A stretch of DNA of 64,000 nt from Diogma glabrata. Its lineage: Eukaryota; Arthropoda; Insecta; Diptera; Cylindrotomidae. The notes beneath the pieces were generated by a model. That model had not been told where the DNA came from and ran no database searches. It was given only the letters and a program-made list of their open reading frames with translations. The position numbers and the translations under genes are program-made. Below, in pieces: positions 33,052 through 44,497 of this stretch; within the stretch, counting starts at the first letter, position 1; the number at the start of each line of letters is the position of its first letter. The stretch is taken from assembly GCA_963693315.1 (NCBI GenBank), contig OY856186.1, positions 78,807,040 to 78,871,039 on the forward strand, given 5' to 3'.

Positions 33052-33425
33052 TCGATAGATTTATAGTAGGCCAGAATAAATAAAAACAATTCACGTATAA
33101 TGCATAAAACATAAAAAATCAAATCAAAAATGGCAAAAAATTTTCTAAACAAATTGCCCTCGACCGGTGATAAATTCTCATATTATTTTGGAAAGTTCCT
33201 CAAGCAAGTACCATTGATATTAGTTAACTTAATTTCGAAATTTTCGCAAAAAATTATTTCGAAGTATCACAGTCCTTTGGAGATTACTACTGAACATTTT
33301 TTGCCTTAGTTTGATTTTAGTTTAACCAAATGAAATTCTCTAAAATGTAATGACATCATTCAATTTCACCAATAACATTTGAATTATACTAATAACAAAT
33401 AGTTATACGTCTGGCCTACTGGGAT
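33052..33425. mobile_element. palindromic MITE unit 1 (copy B)
   Basis: Counterpart of 27730-28113, with an uninterrupted right end 'gtctggcctactgggatatt', so it shows the empty site for the LINE fragment found in copy A. Confidence 0.55.
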
Positions 33426-33592
33426 ATTCAAAATTATGAAATAATTTTTTAAATAATCAACTGGTTTCTCAGTAGGTCAACGTATAATTCATAAAAAATA
33501 TATATAGAAATGAAAAATAGCAAAAAATTTTCTAAACGAATTCCCCTCGTTCGTTGATAAATTCTCATAATTTTTTGGAAAATTCCTGAAGC

Positions 33593-33603
33593 AAGTGGTA
33601 TTG
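33593..33603 (+). repeat. target-site duplication, left (RTE LINE)
   Basis: 'aagtggtattg', repeated at 36999-37009; the single unduplicated version is at 28512-28522 in copy A. Confidence 0.85.
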
Positions 33604-33752
33604 GGTAGCGAAAATCCGAAATTCTACGTCCACGCCGTGCTACCTGGGTAACGCTAACAGAATTAGGTTGGTGTAGTTGAGAGGGGCAGAGTAAATACTC
33701 AATGATTCTGCACCATGGCGAGTCATTGGCGCCATAAAACCAATGCAACTCA

Positions 33753-33914
33753 AGCGTCTGTTCTCCATGTTAGGGGCGGCTTGGAGCGGGCGTCCGTCTT
33801 GGAGCAAGCGGCTCGCTATATAAATGTGTAGAAAGCGTCTGTTCTCCATGTTAGGGGCGGCTTTCAGCGGGCGTCTGTCTTGGATCAAGCGGCTCGCTAT
33901 ATAAACGTGTAAAA
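33753..33914 (+). promoter_or_regulatory. LINE leader with two 81-bp tandem units, each with a TATA-like word
   Basis: Units at 33753-33833 and 33834-33914 start 'agcgtctgttctccatgtta' and end 'ggctcgctatataaa.gtgta'. They are GC-richer than the surroundings. Tandem 5' units with promoter activity are known in some LINEs; promoter function here is inferred. The relative at 62783-62860 has one diverged unit without the TATA-like word. Confidence 0.5.
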
Positions 33915-33969
33915 AGGTTGTTTCTGGTGACCTTAAGATGCAGAACGAACCCATTCACGAAAATTTGGG

Positions 33970-36900
33970 TTGGGCGAAGGGCTAACACCCCATTTCCGTA
34001 AAAAAATTACTGTCATGAATTCTGTACACAGGCCTCGGAATATCTCGGATTCATTATTGGAACGACCTCGGAAACTGTACCCGGACTACGATTTAAAAAT
34101 AGGAACCTGGAACGTGCTAAGCCTTAGAAGACCAGGAGATCTCCTAAAACTCACCCAACAAGTCGAGAGCTACACACTGGATATAGTGGCATTACAAGAA
34201 CTAAGATGGCCAGGCAGTGGAATCCATGAAACAGCGAAAGGATACACTCTGTATTATTGAGGTCATCAAAACGGAGGAGAATTTGGAGTTGGCTTTCTTA
34301 TACACCGTCGCGTGAATCAGCATGTTATCGACTTCTGCCCAATTAATATGCGGCTATGCACACTGAGAATCCGCACGAAAAAATTCAATGTAACGATCGT
34401 CAATGTTCATGCACCTACTGAAGATAAAGCAGATGATATTAAAGACCTGTTCTTCCTAGAACTCGAGGAAGTCATCAATAACATCCCGCGGCACGATATA
34501 AAAATCGTGGTAGGTGACTTTAATGCTCAAATCGGTAGGATTGCAGAACTTAAAACACATATCGGCCCTAACAGCTTGCATCGTACCAGCAACAATAACG
34601 GTTTTCGCGCAGCCGAGCTGGCTATGATGTATGATCTAATAATTTCCAGCACTTTCTTCCCTCACAAGAGAATTCACAAAGCAACGTGGAAATCAAATGA
34701 TGGAAGAACGGAAAATCAAATCGATCACGTCATGATCTCTAAGAGACACTCTACAAGTATAACTGACGTTCGATCATACAGAGGTGCTGATATGGACACC
34801 GATCATATGCTTGTCATCTTTAAGTACAAGTGCAAGTTGTCATCTACATTTAACAGACAAGCAAAAAAGACCGTGCGCTGGAATGTCGAAGCATTTAAAC
34901 AACCGGAAACGCTGAATAGATATCAGGAAATAATAACACAAAACATAGAAGAGCATGACATCTCTTCTGAGATGCCATTAAACATACAAGAAGAATGACA
35001 AACGCTTCAATCAACCATTATAGCCGCAGCACAAACTACAATCGGAAAACGACCACCGAAATCACACAACGAATGGTTTGACGACGAGTGCCGCCAATCC
35101 GTTGAAAATAAACGGAAACTGCGAGAAAAATGGTTGACAAGGAACACCCGAAGCTCCCAAGCTGATTATATATGCGCCAGGAAAGCCTCAGCAAAACTTC
35201 TACGTAAAAAAAAACGCGAACACATGAAGAGCTGCATCGAATACATCAACCAACATGCGTGCTTTGCCAATGCACGGAATCTGACAAAAGATTTCCACCC
35301 AAGATCTACAGCCATCAAAAATGAAAATAATGAACTTACAACAAGTGAACGTGATGTGCTGGCAGTGTGGCGATCCCACTTTCAAGACCTACTCAATAGG
35401 ACGAACGAAGTTCATCCTATTCGAGCAATTGCTCCATCAACTGAGGAGATTTTTGTCCCTTACCCAGCAATAGAAGAAGTGGAAGCTGCCATTAAAAAAC
35501 TGAAAAATGGCAAATCACCAGGTTTCGAAGGAATTCCCGCAGAACTTCTGAAAAATGGAGGAGCAGCTCTGGTCTCACGTATATACGATCTGATTCTTGC
35601 AATCTGGGACCAAGAAGAACTACCTGCTGAATGGAAAACAGCTCTCATTGTTCCGCTACATAAGAAAGGTGACCGTCTAAAGTGTGAAAATTATCGTGGC
35701 ATCGCACTGTTGAACACTGCATATAAAATACTAGCTAATGTTGTACTTGCTCGACTCATCCCGTTCGCCGAATCTATCATAGGTGACTATCAGTGTGGTT
35801 TTCGTCCCAACCGCTCAACCACAGATCAATGTTTTACATTAAGGATGATTCTGGAAAAATGTTGGGAGTACAACATCAGCATTCACCAGCTCTACGTTGA
35901 TTTCAGGCAAGCATATGATAGTATCATCCGCGACAACCTCTGGTCCGCACTCATATGCCTTGGTATCCCAGAGAAACTTGTTTCTCTGTGCAAGCTCACA
36001 ACATCGGGATCAAATTGTAGAATAGTAATCGAAGGGTCTGTTTCTGATCCATTCGATATAACATCAGGTGTTCGACAAGGTGATGCACTCGCGCCCATAC
36101 TATTTAATTTGGCGCTGGAGTACACGATAAGAAAAAGCCGAATTGAGACACAAAACTGCATATATAACAAATCTAGTCAAGTTCTTGGCTATGCAGATGA
36201 TATTGTGCTTCTCGGACGTAGAACAAGCGATATCAAGGATAGTCTCTCTCAGCTTGAAAGAAATGCTAAACGACTTGGATTATGCATTAACACCGGCAAG
36301 ACTAAACTTTTAACAACATCCAGGAATATACCTCCCGGCAATCTGAATACTGGCGACTATGAAGTGGAACGTGTAGAAAACTTCAAATACCTCGGATCTG
36401 TAATAACATCGTCAAATGACATGCAGGCAGATATCAAAGCTCGTGTCTCAGCCGCATACAGAGTTTTCTACGCATACTCAAAACTTTTGCGATCCAAACA
36501 TCTTTCGCAGTCGTGCAAACTCACACTTTACAAAGCATTAATCCGACCTGTGCTCACATTTGGAAGTGAAAGATGGACACTGACTTCCTCCGATTGTAGA
36601 ATTCTATCAACATTCGAGAGGAAAGTCATACGAACAATTTATGGTCCATGTAAAGTTGCATGTAAAATCAGTATAGAATCCGAATGAATCATGAAATCAG
36701 ACAGCTTCTTGGAGGCTGCGATGTAATCGGATTCATTAAATCCAACCGGATTAGATGGTTTGGTCATGTAGAAAGGGTTCCATTGGAAAGAATGATAAAA
36801 AAAGCGTCCCAACAACAACCAGCTGGTGTTCGTCGAAGAGGAAGACCTAGACAACGCTGGCGTGATGACATCATCCAAGACCTTCGTGATATAGGACGTC

Positions 36901-36980
36901 GAAACTGGGTTCAACTGGTCATGGAACGAGATGATTGGAAGCTGGTGGCACAGACGGCAAAATCCCTTCATGGGATGTAA
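33970..36980 (+). pseudogene. RTE-type LINE polyprotein: endonuclease plus reverse transcriptase
   Basis: The apurinic-type endonuclease motifs are in order: 'IGTWNVLSLRR' (about 34099), 'ALQELRWPG', 'VVGDFNAQIG' (about 34506), 'NQIDHVMIS' and 'TDHMLVIF'. Reverse transcriptase follows with 'CENYRGIALLN', motif A 'LYVDFRQAYDSI' (about 35893), 'SGVRQGDALAPILFNLALE' and motif C 'GYADDIVLLG' (about 36187). The C-terminus has 'IRWFGHVERVPLERM' and a 'RRRGRPRQRWRDD' basic stretch typical of RTE-like LINEs. Stops: TGA at 34258, 34996 and 36685; at least one (E-E-TGA-Q-T) looks like a decayed Trp codon. The last segment (36684-36980) is in another frame. Catalytic Asp residues are retained, so this is a fairly young corpse. 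Confidence 0.85.
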
Positions 36981-36998
36981 ACGCCAGAGAGAGAGAAA

Positions 36999-37009
36999 AA
37001 GTGGTATTG
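36999..37009 (+). repeat. target-site duplication, right (RTE LINE)
   Basis: 'aagtggtattg', identical to 33593-33603. Confidence 0.85.
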
Positions 37010-37278
37010 ATAAAAGCAAGTAGTATTGATAAAATAAATATACTTGCTTTCGAAATTTTTAGCAAAAAATTATTTCGATTTGTCACCGCCCTTGGGAAAT
37101 TACAACTGAAAATTTTTTGCCTTAGTTTGATTTTAATTTAACCAAATGAAATTCTCTAAAATGTAATGACATCATTCAATTTCACCAATAACATTTGAAT
37201 TATACTAATAACAAATAGTTATACGTCTTGCCTACTGGGATATTAAAAATTATCAAATAATTTTTGAAATAATTAACC

Positions 37279-37540
37279 GATATCTCAGTAGGCCAGAATT
37301 ATACATTCATAAAAAATATATAAAGAAATGAAAAATAGCCAAAAATTTTCTAAACGAATTCCCTTTGTTTGTTGATAAATTCTCATGATTTTTTGGAAAA
37401 TTCCTGAAGCAAGTGGTATTGATAATAGCCATCGGCCTACGGCCTCGTGCTATTATCAGTATACTTGCTTTCGAAATTTTTGGCAACAAATTATTTCGAA
37501 TTATTCACCGCCCTTGGAAGATTACTACTGAAAATCCGAT
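37279..37540. mobile_element. palindromic MITE unit 3 (copy B)
   Basis: Counterpart of 28780-29045, with the same hairpin tip 'ggcctacggcc' at about 37434-37444. Confidence 0.55.
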
Positions 37541-37955
37541 GAACACCGAATCGAATGCTCTCCATATAGGGTATCGTTTTTTCTTTTTCAAAGTACGGAA
37601 CATACCAAAATCAGGCATGAGACACCAACAATTACAAAATATTATGTAAATTTTTAAAAGAAATAGTGAAAGAACTAAAGAACTAAATAATCCGAAAAGA
37701 ACCACAAATAATCTAAATTTATCAGCACACAAACATATATAAACTTTATGTATTAAGATTTTGACATTTATACAATTCATACAGTCGTTATTCAAATTCG
37801 TTTGAAATGAAATTAATATTAAAATTTCAAAGTCACAATATTTTTTTGTTCCAAAAAAGATTAGATTAAAACTTCCAAATTATTTCACTATATTCATTAC
37901 CATGAGAATGAGAAAATAATAGAATTTTTACTGTTCACTGTGGTAATAAATTTTG

Positions 37956-38216
37956 TAACAGTGCATGAACAATAAAATTACTTTTACTTATGAGACCCAA
38001 GTTGTATGAAAATTTATTTTAAGAAAAAAAAAAAATTTTTGAAATATATTTTTCCTAATGAAAAAGTTAAAGATTTCTTAACTTATTTCCTCACGATTAA
38101 TAGAGAATGAACCTAGCTAGCTACATTTTAAAGCATTGTGCTGCTGTTAAACAATAATAATAAAAAGTTGCTCAATCTCATGAGTAAAAAACTCATCCAT
38201 TGTGCATGCACCGTTA
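37956..38216. mobile_element. 260-bp MITE (copy B)
   Basis: Counterpart of 29461-29720; right end 'attgtgcatgcaccgtta'. Confidence 0.65.
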
Positions 38217-39697
38217 ACAGTCACTAATTTAAAGAATCGAGTACAGTGAACTATTACAAACTGTTAATTTTATTATTTTCACTAGTTCTTTTAACATGGC
38301 ATTATTAGTTCGTTAAATTAATACATTTGACGGTGACACTTTGGAGGAAATTAATTTTTTTGTGTAATATAGAATACATAATGTATTTTTTCAAAAAACT
38401 TTTACAAAACATAACACTATAATTGTTGCTATAGGTAACGTTTAAGTACTAACTAGCACTTTGACATAAGCGACATTAAAAAATGACATACGACAGCAAC
38501 AGCGTAGTATGATAGTAGGAGGGTAAGTACGCTAGTACGACAGCTAGTATGAAAGCTTACATGATAGTGTAATAGGATAGAATTTTTGTATGGTAGTATG
38601 AAAGCAAGTGTTGCATTTGCTAGCACATTGGATTTTAGGTATAAAAAATTTCTCAAGGTGGCATATTTGGATTTTTGTTTCCAAACATGTCTTAGATTTA
38701 GATAAAAAGTTTTAACGAATAAAATCTATAATGTCAAGAAACCCCGTTGTTTTAGTTTTCTCTGATCTAAAGGTTGAACTGAACTCATGTAAATCGACCA
38801 ACATTATTAATAAACAAAATATTTTTGATAGATGGAGAATATGTCAACTATGGTCATTGGTATATTATTTCACGAGCTTGTATCATAATCAACTATTATT
38901 GGATTGTATTTGTGTTTGTTTTTTAGCTAAGAAAAACTGCGTTTGATTAAGGTAATTAATCTTTAGTGCACCATATTGATTATTGGGTGCGTTCCACTAA
39001 GCGTTCAAGACAATAACGCTCACGATCGCTGTTTTTTTCGTTCCATACAATATAACCTCAAAGGTTTTAACCTCAAAGTGGAATGGATTTTGTGATCGTT
39101 TAAGGCGTTACAAAATTTGACAATACAATTGGCGGGTTTGAGCAAATAAAGAAAACCTAGAGTTTAGGTTACAATTTGTAAGTTTCAACAATAAACTTTA
39201 ATAATTATGGTACACGCACAAAAAAAAACTTTTACATGAGAGCCAAGTTAGTATGAAAATTATATTGAGAAAAAAATATATATTTTTGTAATACTTTTAA
39301 CACAATGAAAAAGTGTAAGAATTCTTAATTTTTGCACCATGATTAATATATGTAGATTGAGATTTAAATAATCTAGCTTCTGTTTTTAATAGATAATTAA
39401 TTTCTTAACCTCACTATTTGTGAATTTCGAAGGTTTAGTAGGGATATTTTTATTCCAATTCAATCCTAAGTTACTTGTGTAGTTATTATTGACTGCTTCC
39501 AATCAATTGAAATCAATTTTACGACATATGGAAGTCAAAGTTTATTTGTGAATCAAATGAATTTTTCAATTCGAAATCAGTTTTTTTGGGTGGACTTGAT
39601 TTGTTTACTTTTTCTTATTAAAAAATAACTGTAAGGCTTATTTATATAAAACCCCAGTATATAGGGGCTAACCCAATATGATCCATTTATTCGATAT
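38217..39697. other. noncoding part of the duplication (copy B)
   Basis: Counterpart of 29725-31200 with small indels and substitutions. No conserved reading frame. Confidence 0.5.
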
Positions 39698-39700
39698 CTG

Positions 39701-40192
39701 CAGCCAAATTCTGTAACTGTGAAGTGGTGAAATGTTAAAAATTTATTCATTTCGATTTTATCATTAATTTTTTATCATTTTACCACTTTTGCGATTCTAC
39801 ACGCGATTAGAGTGTTAAAAAACTAATAGCAAGCCGCACACTGTCAAACGTCAAATATACATAAAATTGAATGTTTATTTTAAGTTTCAACACAATTTGA
39901 ACGTAAATTTTTACAAATTTAGATATATATATATAACTATTTTAGAAATTAAATTTGTAAAATTAATATGCATTTAATTTAGAAATGCAATTTTTAAAAA
40001 TCAAATCGCATTGACGTTTTGCTGTTTTTTGACATAATGTCAATAACAACAAAATAAACGATTTCATTTCATTGCCAAACAAAACGTCAGTGTTAACTTT
40101 ATTGTTTTAAAACTTCACTAACTTGGATATTTTTGTGGTGAAGTGATAAAAAACTTATCACTTCCCCACTTCACAGTTACAGAATTTGGCTG
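39701..40192. mobile_element. 492-bp MITE present only in copy B
   Basis: TIRs are 'cagccaaattctgtaactgt' (39701) and the complement of 'acagttacagaatttggctg' (ending 40192), continuing to 'gaagtgg' inside. Comparison with the empty site 'gatatcaggag' in copy A shows flanks CTG and CAG, compatible with a 3-bp CWG duplication with one changed base, or with a duplication-free insertion at CTGCAG. No ORF. Superfamily uncertain; CWG duplications are, from memory, reported for some Harbinger elements. Confidence 0.8.
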
Positions 40193-40335
40193 CAGGAGAG
40201 CCTCTAAATAACTAATAAAGGGCTCCGAACTAAACCTCCTCTATTCTTCTCCTTCTGGAAGGTACGAAGCTCCAAATACAGGAGGTCTGGAGTCTGTTCC
40301 AGACCCGTATGGAGTAAAATGACGAATTAGGTAGC

Positions 40336-40614
40336 TTGGGTCACCCAGCTGACTCAGATACATCGGAAAAAATTGTCTGTTCAGATAAAGCAAAAAATAC
40401 GTTCTTTGAACTTGAAAATGCGATAAGAACAACTCAAAATATTAATCAAATCTCTATCGTGGAACGTTTAGAAAAGCATCACGTCTCGCTCAATTTGGAG
40501 CAACAAACTTGTAGCAGAGAAGCTAAGATTTCATCATCCACCACAAAGAACCTTGACTCTGGTAAGAGGCAAAGATCAGAAGAAAACCAAACTTATTGTG
40601 ACAGTTATAGGTAG
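40336..40614 (+). CDS. unrecognised 92-codon ORF, conserved in both duplicates
   Basis: Polar, Lys/Ser/Glu-rich product with 'ADSDTSEKIVCSDKAKNTF' and 'TTKNLDSGKRQRSEENQ'. No membrane segments or zinc knuckle. The frame is open in copy A too (31349-31621), but with the Met region altered by an 8-base difference. It resembles the disordered start of a LINE ORF1 in style only, and lies upstream of LINE RNase H debris. Could equally be chance. Confidence 0.3.
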   Translation: MGHPADSDTSEKIVCSDKAKNTFFELENAIRTTQNINQISIVERLEKHHVSLNLEQQTCSREAKISSSTTKNLDSGKRQRSEENQTYCDSYR

Positions 40615-41022
40615 ACCGTGTTTTCGTTCATTCTTTCTTTCATAGAAAGAAATATAACTGGAATAAACGGAATGCATTTTTGACAGCATCGCATTTTTAT
40701 GCAGTTTTTCAATTTTTGTTTGTGCAAAATAATGAAATTATACCTTTTGTGTTTAATAATTTTAATATATCAAAATTAATTATTAAACATATATATGAAC
40801 AATAATTTATGAACAAAAATTCGCTAGCAATCTTCCTACTCATAAAAATTTAACGTTTATCAACAAACTATTCTGTTAAATCTACGCTTTGATTCAGATC
40901 AAAAAGAATGCATTCTGTATATTCCGAAAAAAATAAAAGAACAAACAAAAAAGAATGGAATGGAATACATGGGGTTGATAAAAGAACGCTATATGCCAAT
41001 TTTAGAATATACAGAATACTCG

Positions 41023-41742
41023 GAATGAATAAACGAAAACACGAAGAGAAAACGAGGGCGGCCACATAAGTTGTTGCAAATAGGATAGTGGAAATTGCGT
41101 TGGCAGTGAACCACTCTTAAGTTGAATCCAACTCAAACGCCTTTGTGAAACTATAGCCGAGTGCGTCTCTTGAGGTTGTCGAAAGAGATAAAATTCACAG
41201 TAAAACAAGAGCTCGAAATAAATGGCAGTATAACCCTCAGATGCCGGGTCATCTTGGAGATTATTCGTGTAAGAAACGGAAATTTAATGACTTCTAATTG
41301 GAAGATTAACTGGTAGAGGATAGCGTCAAGTTATCGTTGCTATTAACAATGAGTCGCTTGCTCACTTGGCCATATCTAATGAGGAAATTCATCGCAGTTT
41401 TCGTACCATACTCCAAAACATCTATGGGAATGGGGTAGCCAAAATCTGTACCACGATAACCATCCTCAACAGAGCCTCTTCCTATAAAACTGGTTCAGAA
41501 AATAAATGAAGGGAAAGTGCCCGGCTGAGAAACAAGCAGGTGCTAAAGTGAGGTATACATTTAAAAGCTACGCATTCAAAGACTCTTTCAGGTACCTTCG
41601 TATAGAAAAGTACGGGATTTCATCCTAATCAAGTGGAGCGCCACTACTGTGATGGCGGAAAAACAAATACGTTTAAATGACGCCAATTCTCCGAATTTAC
41701 CTTCAATACTCCAAAACCGCTTCAGTGGTTCCTTTTAACCCG
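41023..41742 (+). other. segment retained in copy B, missing from copy A
   Basis: Left edge 'tacagaatactcgg', right edge 'taacccgaccctcaaa'. Fragmentary protein-like frames ('EIHRSFRTILQNIYGN' near 41383, 'KRKRGRPHKL' near 41046) are separated by stops. The KRKRGRP word resembles an AT-hook. Family not recognised. Confidence 0.4.
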
Positions 41743-41992
41743 ACCCTCAAAAACGAGTGGCGACATCGTTCAAAAACTCGTTGCAATCAATTTCAACAAC
41801 ACCAGACTATCTAGTTAAATCAGATTCAACTTTCTAACTATTGTGGGATACTCACTTTCAGCAACTGCAGAAGTTGCCAGTCTTTCGTCAGTTTGGATTT
41901 CTAAGGGTATTAATGGCTAAGTCAAAGATTCTCTGGACTATAAAACAATTTAAACACTGGAAAGATTTATTCACGTTCATTCTCTTCAAAGT

Positions 41993-42349
41993 ATGTACCC
42001 AACCAAGCTGTCAATAGCACAACATGCGAATAGTAAAGGCAAAACTGGGGAATCGGTTGTGTACTCTTTGGTACAATATCCAACATTCTTTGTAGCAAAA
42101 AAAAACACTCTTACCATTTTCTTGGATATCTATCGAGGTAGTGGTGAACAATATATTACCTGGAGCGGAGGCATTGACGAAACTGGATATGCAGGAGTTC
42201 TGAGTAGTGATGATCTAAATGGCATGCTACCCTGCAGGAACATCAAGGTTGTACCGGGTGTGTACACATACAAAAGAAATGTCATCCGCGGGACTCCACA
42301 AGAGAGAGTTCTGTCTTTATATCTGTATAACTCAACAATTAACAACTAA
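41993..42349 (+). other. unrecognised open frame shared by both copies (B)
   Basis: 118 codons from a Met at 41993. The C-terminal part, from 'TLTIFLDIYRGSGEQY', matches the copy A frame (32310-32636) with about nine differences. The N-terminal parts differ by frameshift. See the copy A entry. Confidence 0.35.
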
Positions 42350-42840
42350 ACGATATTGTCGCAATTAACGTACCGGATAAATACCCGTAATTGTTCTTTT
42401 ATCAGAAAATGCATGATCCTTGATATTCCTTGATATCTGGGTACCGTGCTGGATGGGCTACTCTGCTGCAAACTAAATATCAGAGAAAGGACAAAAATAG
42501 GGAATTGTAGTGTTATGCACAGGTAAAAAAGCCATGAGATAAAGATGGGGCATTACACCCTAAATAGCCCAATGGCTTTGCACCTCTGCAATAAAGCCGA
42601 TTTCAATGTACGATGTGATCTTTCCCGTCCAATCAACCTGAAATCTGCATTTTCTACACTTTGATGTGCTACGTCAACAGATAGCATACGATACAACGCT
42701 ATGTCACAGTGGGTCAGTACAACCGACCCACTGTTCGGACACTCTAAAATTGCTCTAACGAGCAAAAACTCAAAGAAAAGTTTTGACTAAATTCCTAATA
42801 GATTATGCTTTAGAAATGAAGGGCGCAGTGTCAATATTCA

Positions 42841-43153
42841 ATATTTACGGATGGCTCCAAGCTCGGAGGTAGAGTAATGGGTGGAGTCGTATCAGAAGAG
42901 TTAAACGGTAATTTTTCTTTTTGTGTTCCATACCACCTTTAATATACATCAAGACGAAGTGGTTGCGATAAATGAAGCTTTCGTATATCTGAAACCTAAT
43001 ATAATAACAACTATTAAGCCAAGTTGCATTGAAATTTGTAGATGCAATATCAACGACGTCAAAGGTGACACTAAGTTGACGCTCATATCTAAACAAGATG
43101 GTCAAGCAGTTGGATATCTAAGTTGCATGGCTCTCGGGTCAAAGTGGTGCTAG
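42841..43153 (+). pseudogene. LINE RNase H domain remnant
   Basis: Starts with 'IFTDGSKLGGRVMGGVVSEE', the first strand and catalytic Asp of a non-LTR RNase H domain. After a stop and a frameshift near 42930 it continues as 'FNIHQDEVVAINEAFVYLKP', containing the catalytic Glu. The last catalytic Asp/His region is not identifiable. It lies just outside the right edge of the duplication and upstream of a 3' hairpin and A30 tail, so it is the 3' part of a LINE of an RNase H-bearing clade (I-like or related). Confidence 0.7.
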
Positions 43154-43313
43154 TAGCAACTGTATAGGGAAGAAATCGTTAGAGAAGAACTTAGCTAGAT
43201 CTTCTACAAGAAAAATAAAGATTTAGGCTTTAGATTTAGGTAGTCGAGATATTGGTTAATTATTAGGAGACGCAAAAAGACTTCTGTCCTTCCTGTTAAG
43301 ACTTGATGTGACA

Positions 43314-43362
43314 CAAGCAATGGTTAATATCTGGCATTGTGCCAAATATTAACCATTGCTTG
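43314..43362 (+). other. near-perfect hairpin at a LINE 3' end
   Basis: 'caagcaatggttaatat' pairs perfectly with 'atattaaccattgcttg'; after one mismatch 'tggca' pairs with 'tgcca' around a TTG loop (22 base pairs in all). It ends at the first A of the poly(A) run. It could be the recognition structure for target-primed reverse transcription; that role is inference. Confidence 0.8.

Positions 43363-43392
<30 letters not shown>
43363..43392 (+). other. A30 tail of a LINE
   Basis: Thirty consecutive adenines directly after the hairpin mark the 3' end of the retrotransposed copy. Confidence 0.85.
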
Positions 43393-43394
<2 letters not shown>

Positions 43395-43980
43395 TGATAG
43401 AGCTATGAAAAATATTTACAAAAAAAAATATAATAAAATTAACAAAAACGTAGTTTTTTATTTACTAGTTTTTGTGTCAAATGTAAGATGTCACTGCTTC
43501 TTTTTTTCGGTATTCGAAAATTTTATAGCATTATGGAAATTTTATAGTCGTTACAATAATGAAACATTACATAACATTATTTCTAAACATCAACCTCAAG
43601 ATAAGTATTGCTAGCCTAAAATAAAAATGTATTACGATCTGTAGAATTTATATTATAAAAAGTTATACTAATCTCTTTGTTATGTTAAAATATTCAGCAT
43701 TTATTGGTTTTACGTAATCATCTCTTTACACCTGAAAGAAAATTAGATGTTAATTTGGAATTATATGAAACTTTTTTAATATATGTAATTGTTTTGCTTA
43801 CTTTGTATTCGGTTTACCAAAATTTAATATCTTATTTGAACTCTAAATTCGTTGACTTTAACAATATTGCCAAAATAAGAATTATTCCGATGTAATAATG
43901 AGTTCGGTTTGGTTTTCAGTTGTTTCGAGAGGGAAAAGTTCTTTCACATCTCACACTATCCGCAAATACTATTTTGGCAT
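43395..43980. other. no gene recognised
   Basis: AT-rich; short frames at 43339-43614 and 43704-43895 begin in or near the A-run or have no motif. Nothing else seen. Confidence 0.45.
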
Positions 43981-44497
43981 ACCCTGCTCAATCTTTCGAT
44001 TGAATCCTATTCAATTGTCCTATAGAAATACTTTGAATCCTTTTAATAGAAATGAAAACATTTTTATAAGATTATAAATTCTTCAATGGGATTGACTGCA
44101 TTTTAATTGAATTATCTGCAACCGTCAAAGTTTTTATTAAATAATAAAGAATCCTACTTGACTTTATGATAGGACTAAACACAGTTTAAAGGGAGTTTTG
44201 TAGTCTTAGAATTTCATATGGAATTCTTTTCGATTCTTTTCATGGGAATTTCTAAAACCTTCAAATTTCCTATTAAGACTTTCAGCCGACTTCCTATAGA
44301 CTTTCAGCCGAGAAGCGATAACTAAAACCTAAAACGATTTTAACTATATATTTTAACCATAAGAATTTCTGCAGAAAAGACTCATATTCAATGAAAAAAT
44401 GGAATTAATCTCATAATCCTTTAAATATCACACTGTTCCTATTGAAACATTTTTATATGAATGAACATAATCGAAAAGGAAAATAAACAATAAAACA

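Larger units (their letters stand above)
33604..36998 (+). mobile_element. RTE-type LINE, near full length, inactivated
   Basis: Bounded by the 11-bp duplication 'aagtggtattg', with an empty allele in copy A, so the borders are secure. The 5' leader has a tandem 81-bp unit (33753-33914). A single endonuclease/reverse-transcriptase ORF (33970-36980) carries three in-frame stops and one frameshift. The 3' end is short and GA-rich ('cgccagagagagagaaa') with no long poly(A). Internally deleted relatives are at 62601-63170 and 63786-63985. Confidence 0.85.
33471..37243. mobile_element. palindromic MITE unit 2 (copy B), split by the RTE LINE
   Basis: Counterpart of 28381-28743 ('ctcagtaggtcaacgtataa' at left, 'gtcttgcctactgggatatt' at right). 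The LINE lies in the loop region of the palindrome. Confidence 0.6.
32884..42599 (+). repeat. tandem segmental duplication, copy B (about 9.7 kb with insertions)
   Basis: Direct repeat of 27572-32883. The extra length is explained by an RTE LINE (33604-36998), a 492-bp MITE (39701-40192) and a segment of about 720 bp (41023-41742) missing from copy A; subtracting these and adding the LINE scrap found only in A returns about 5.3 kb. The 720-bp difference has the short word 'ac' at both edges, fitting a deletion in A. Confidence 0.85.
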
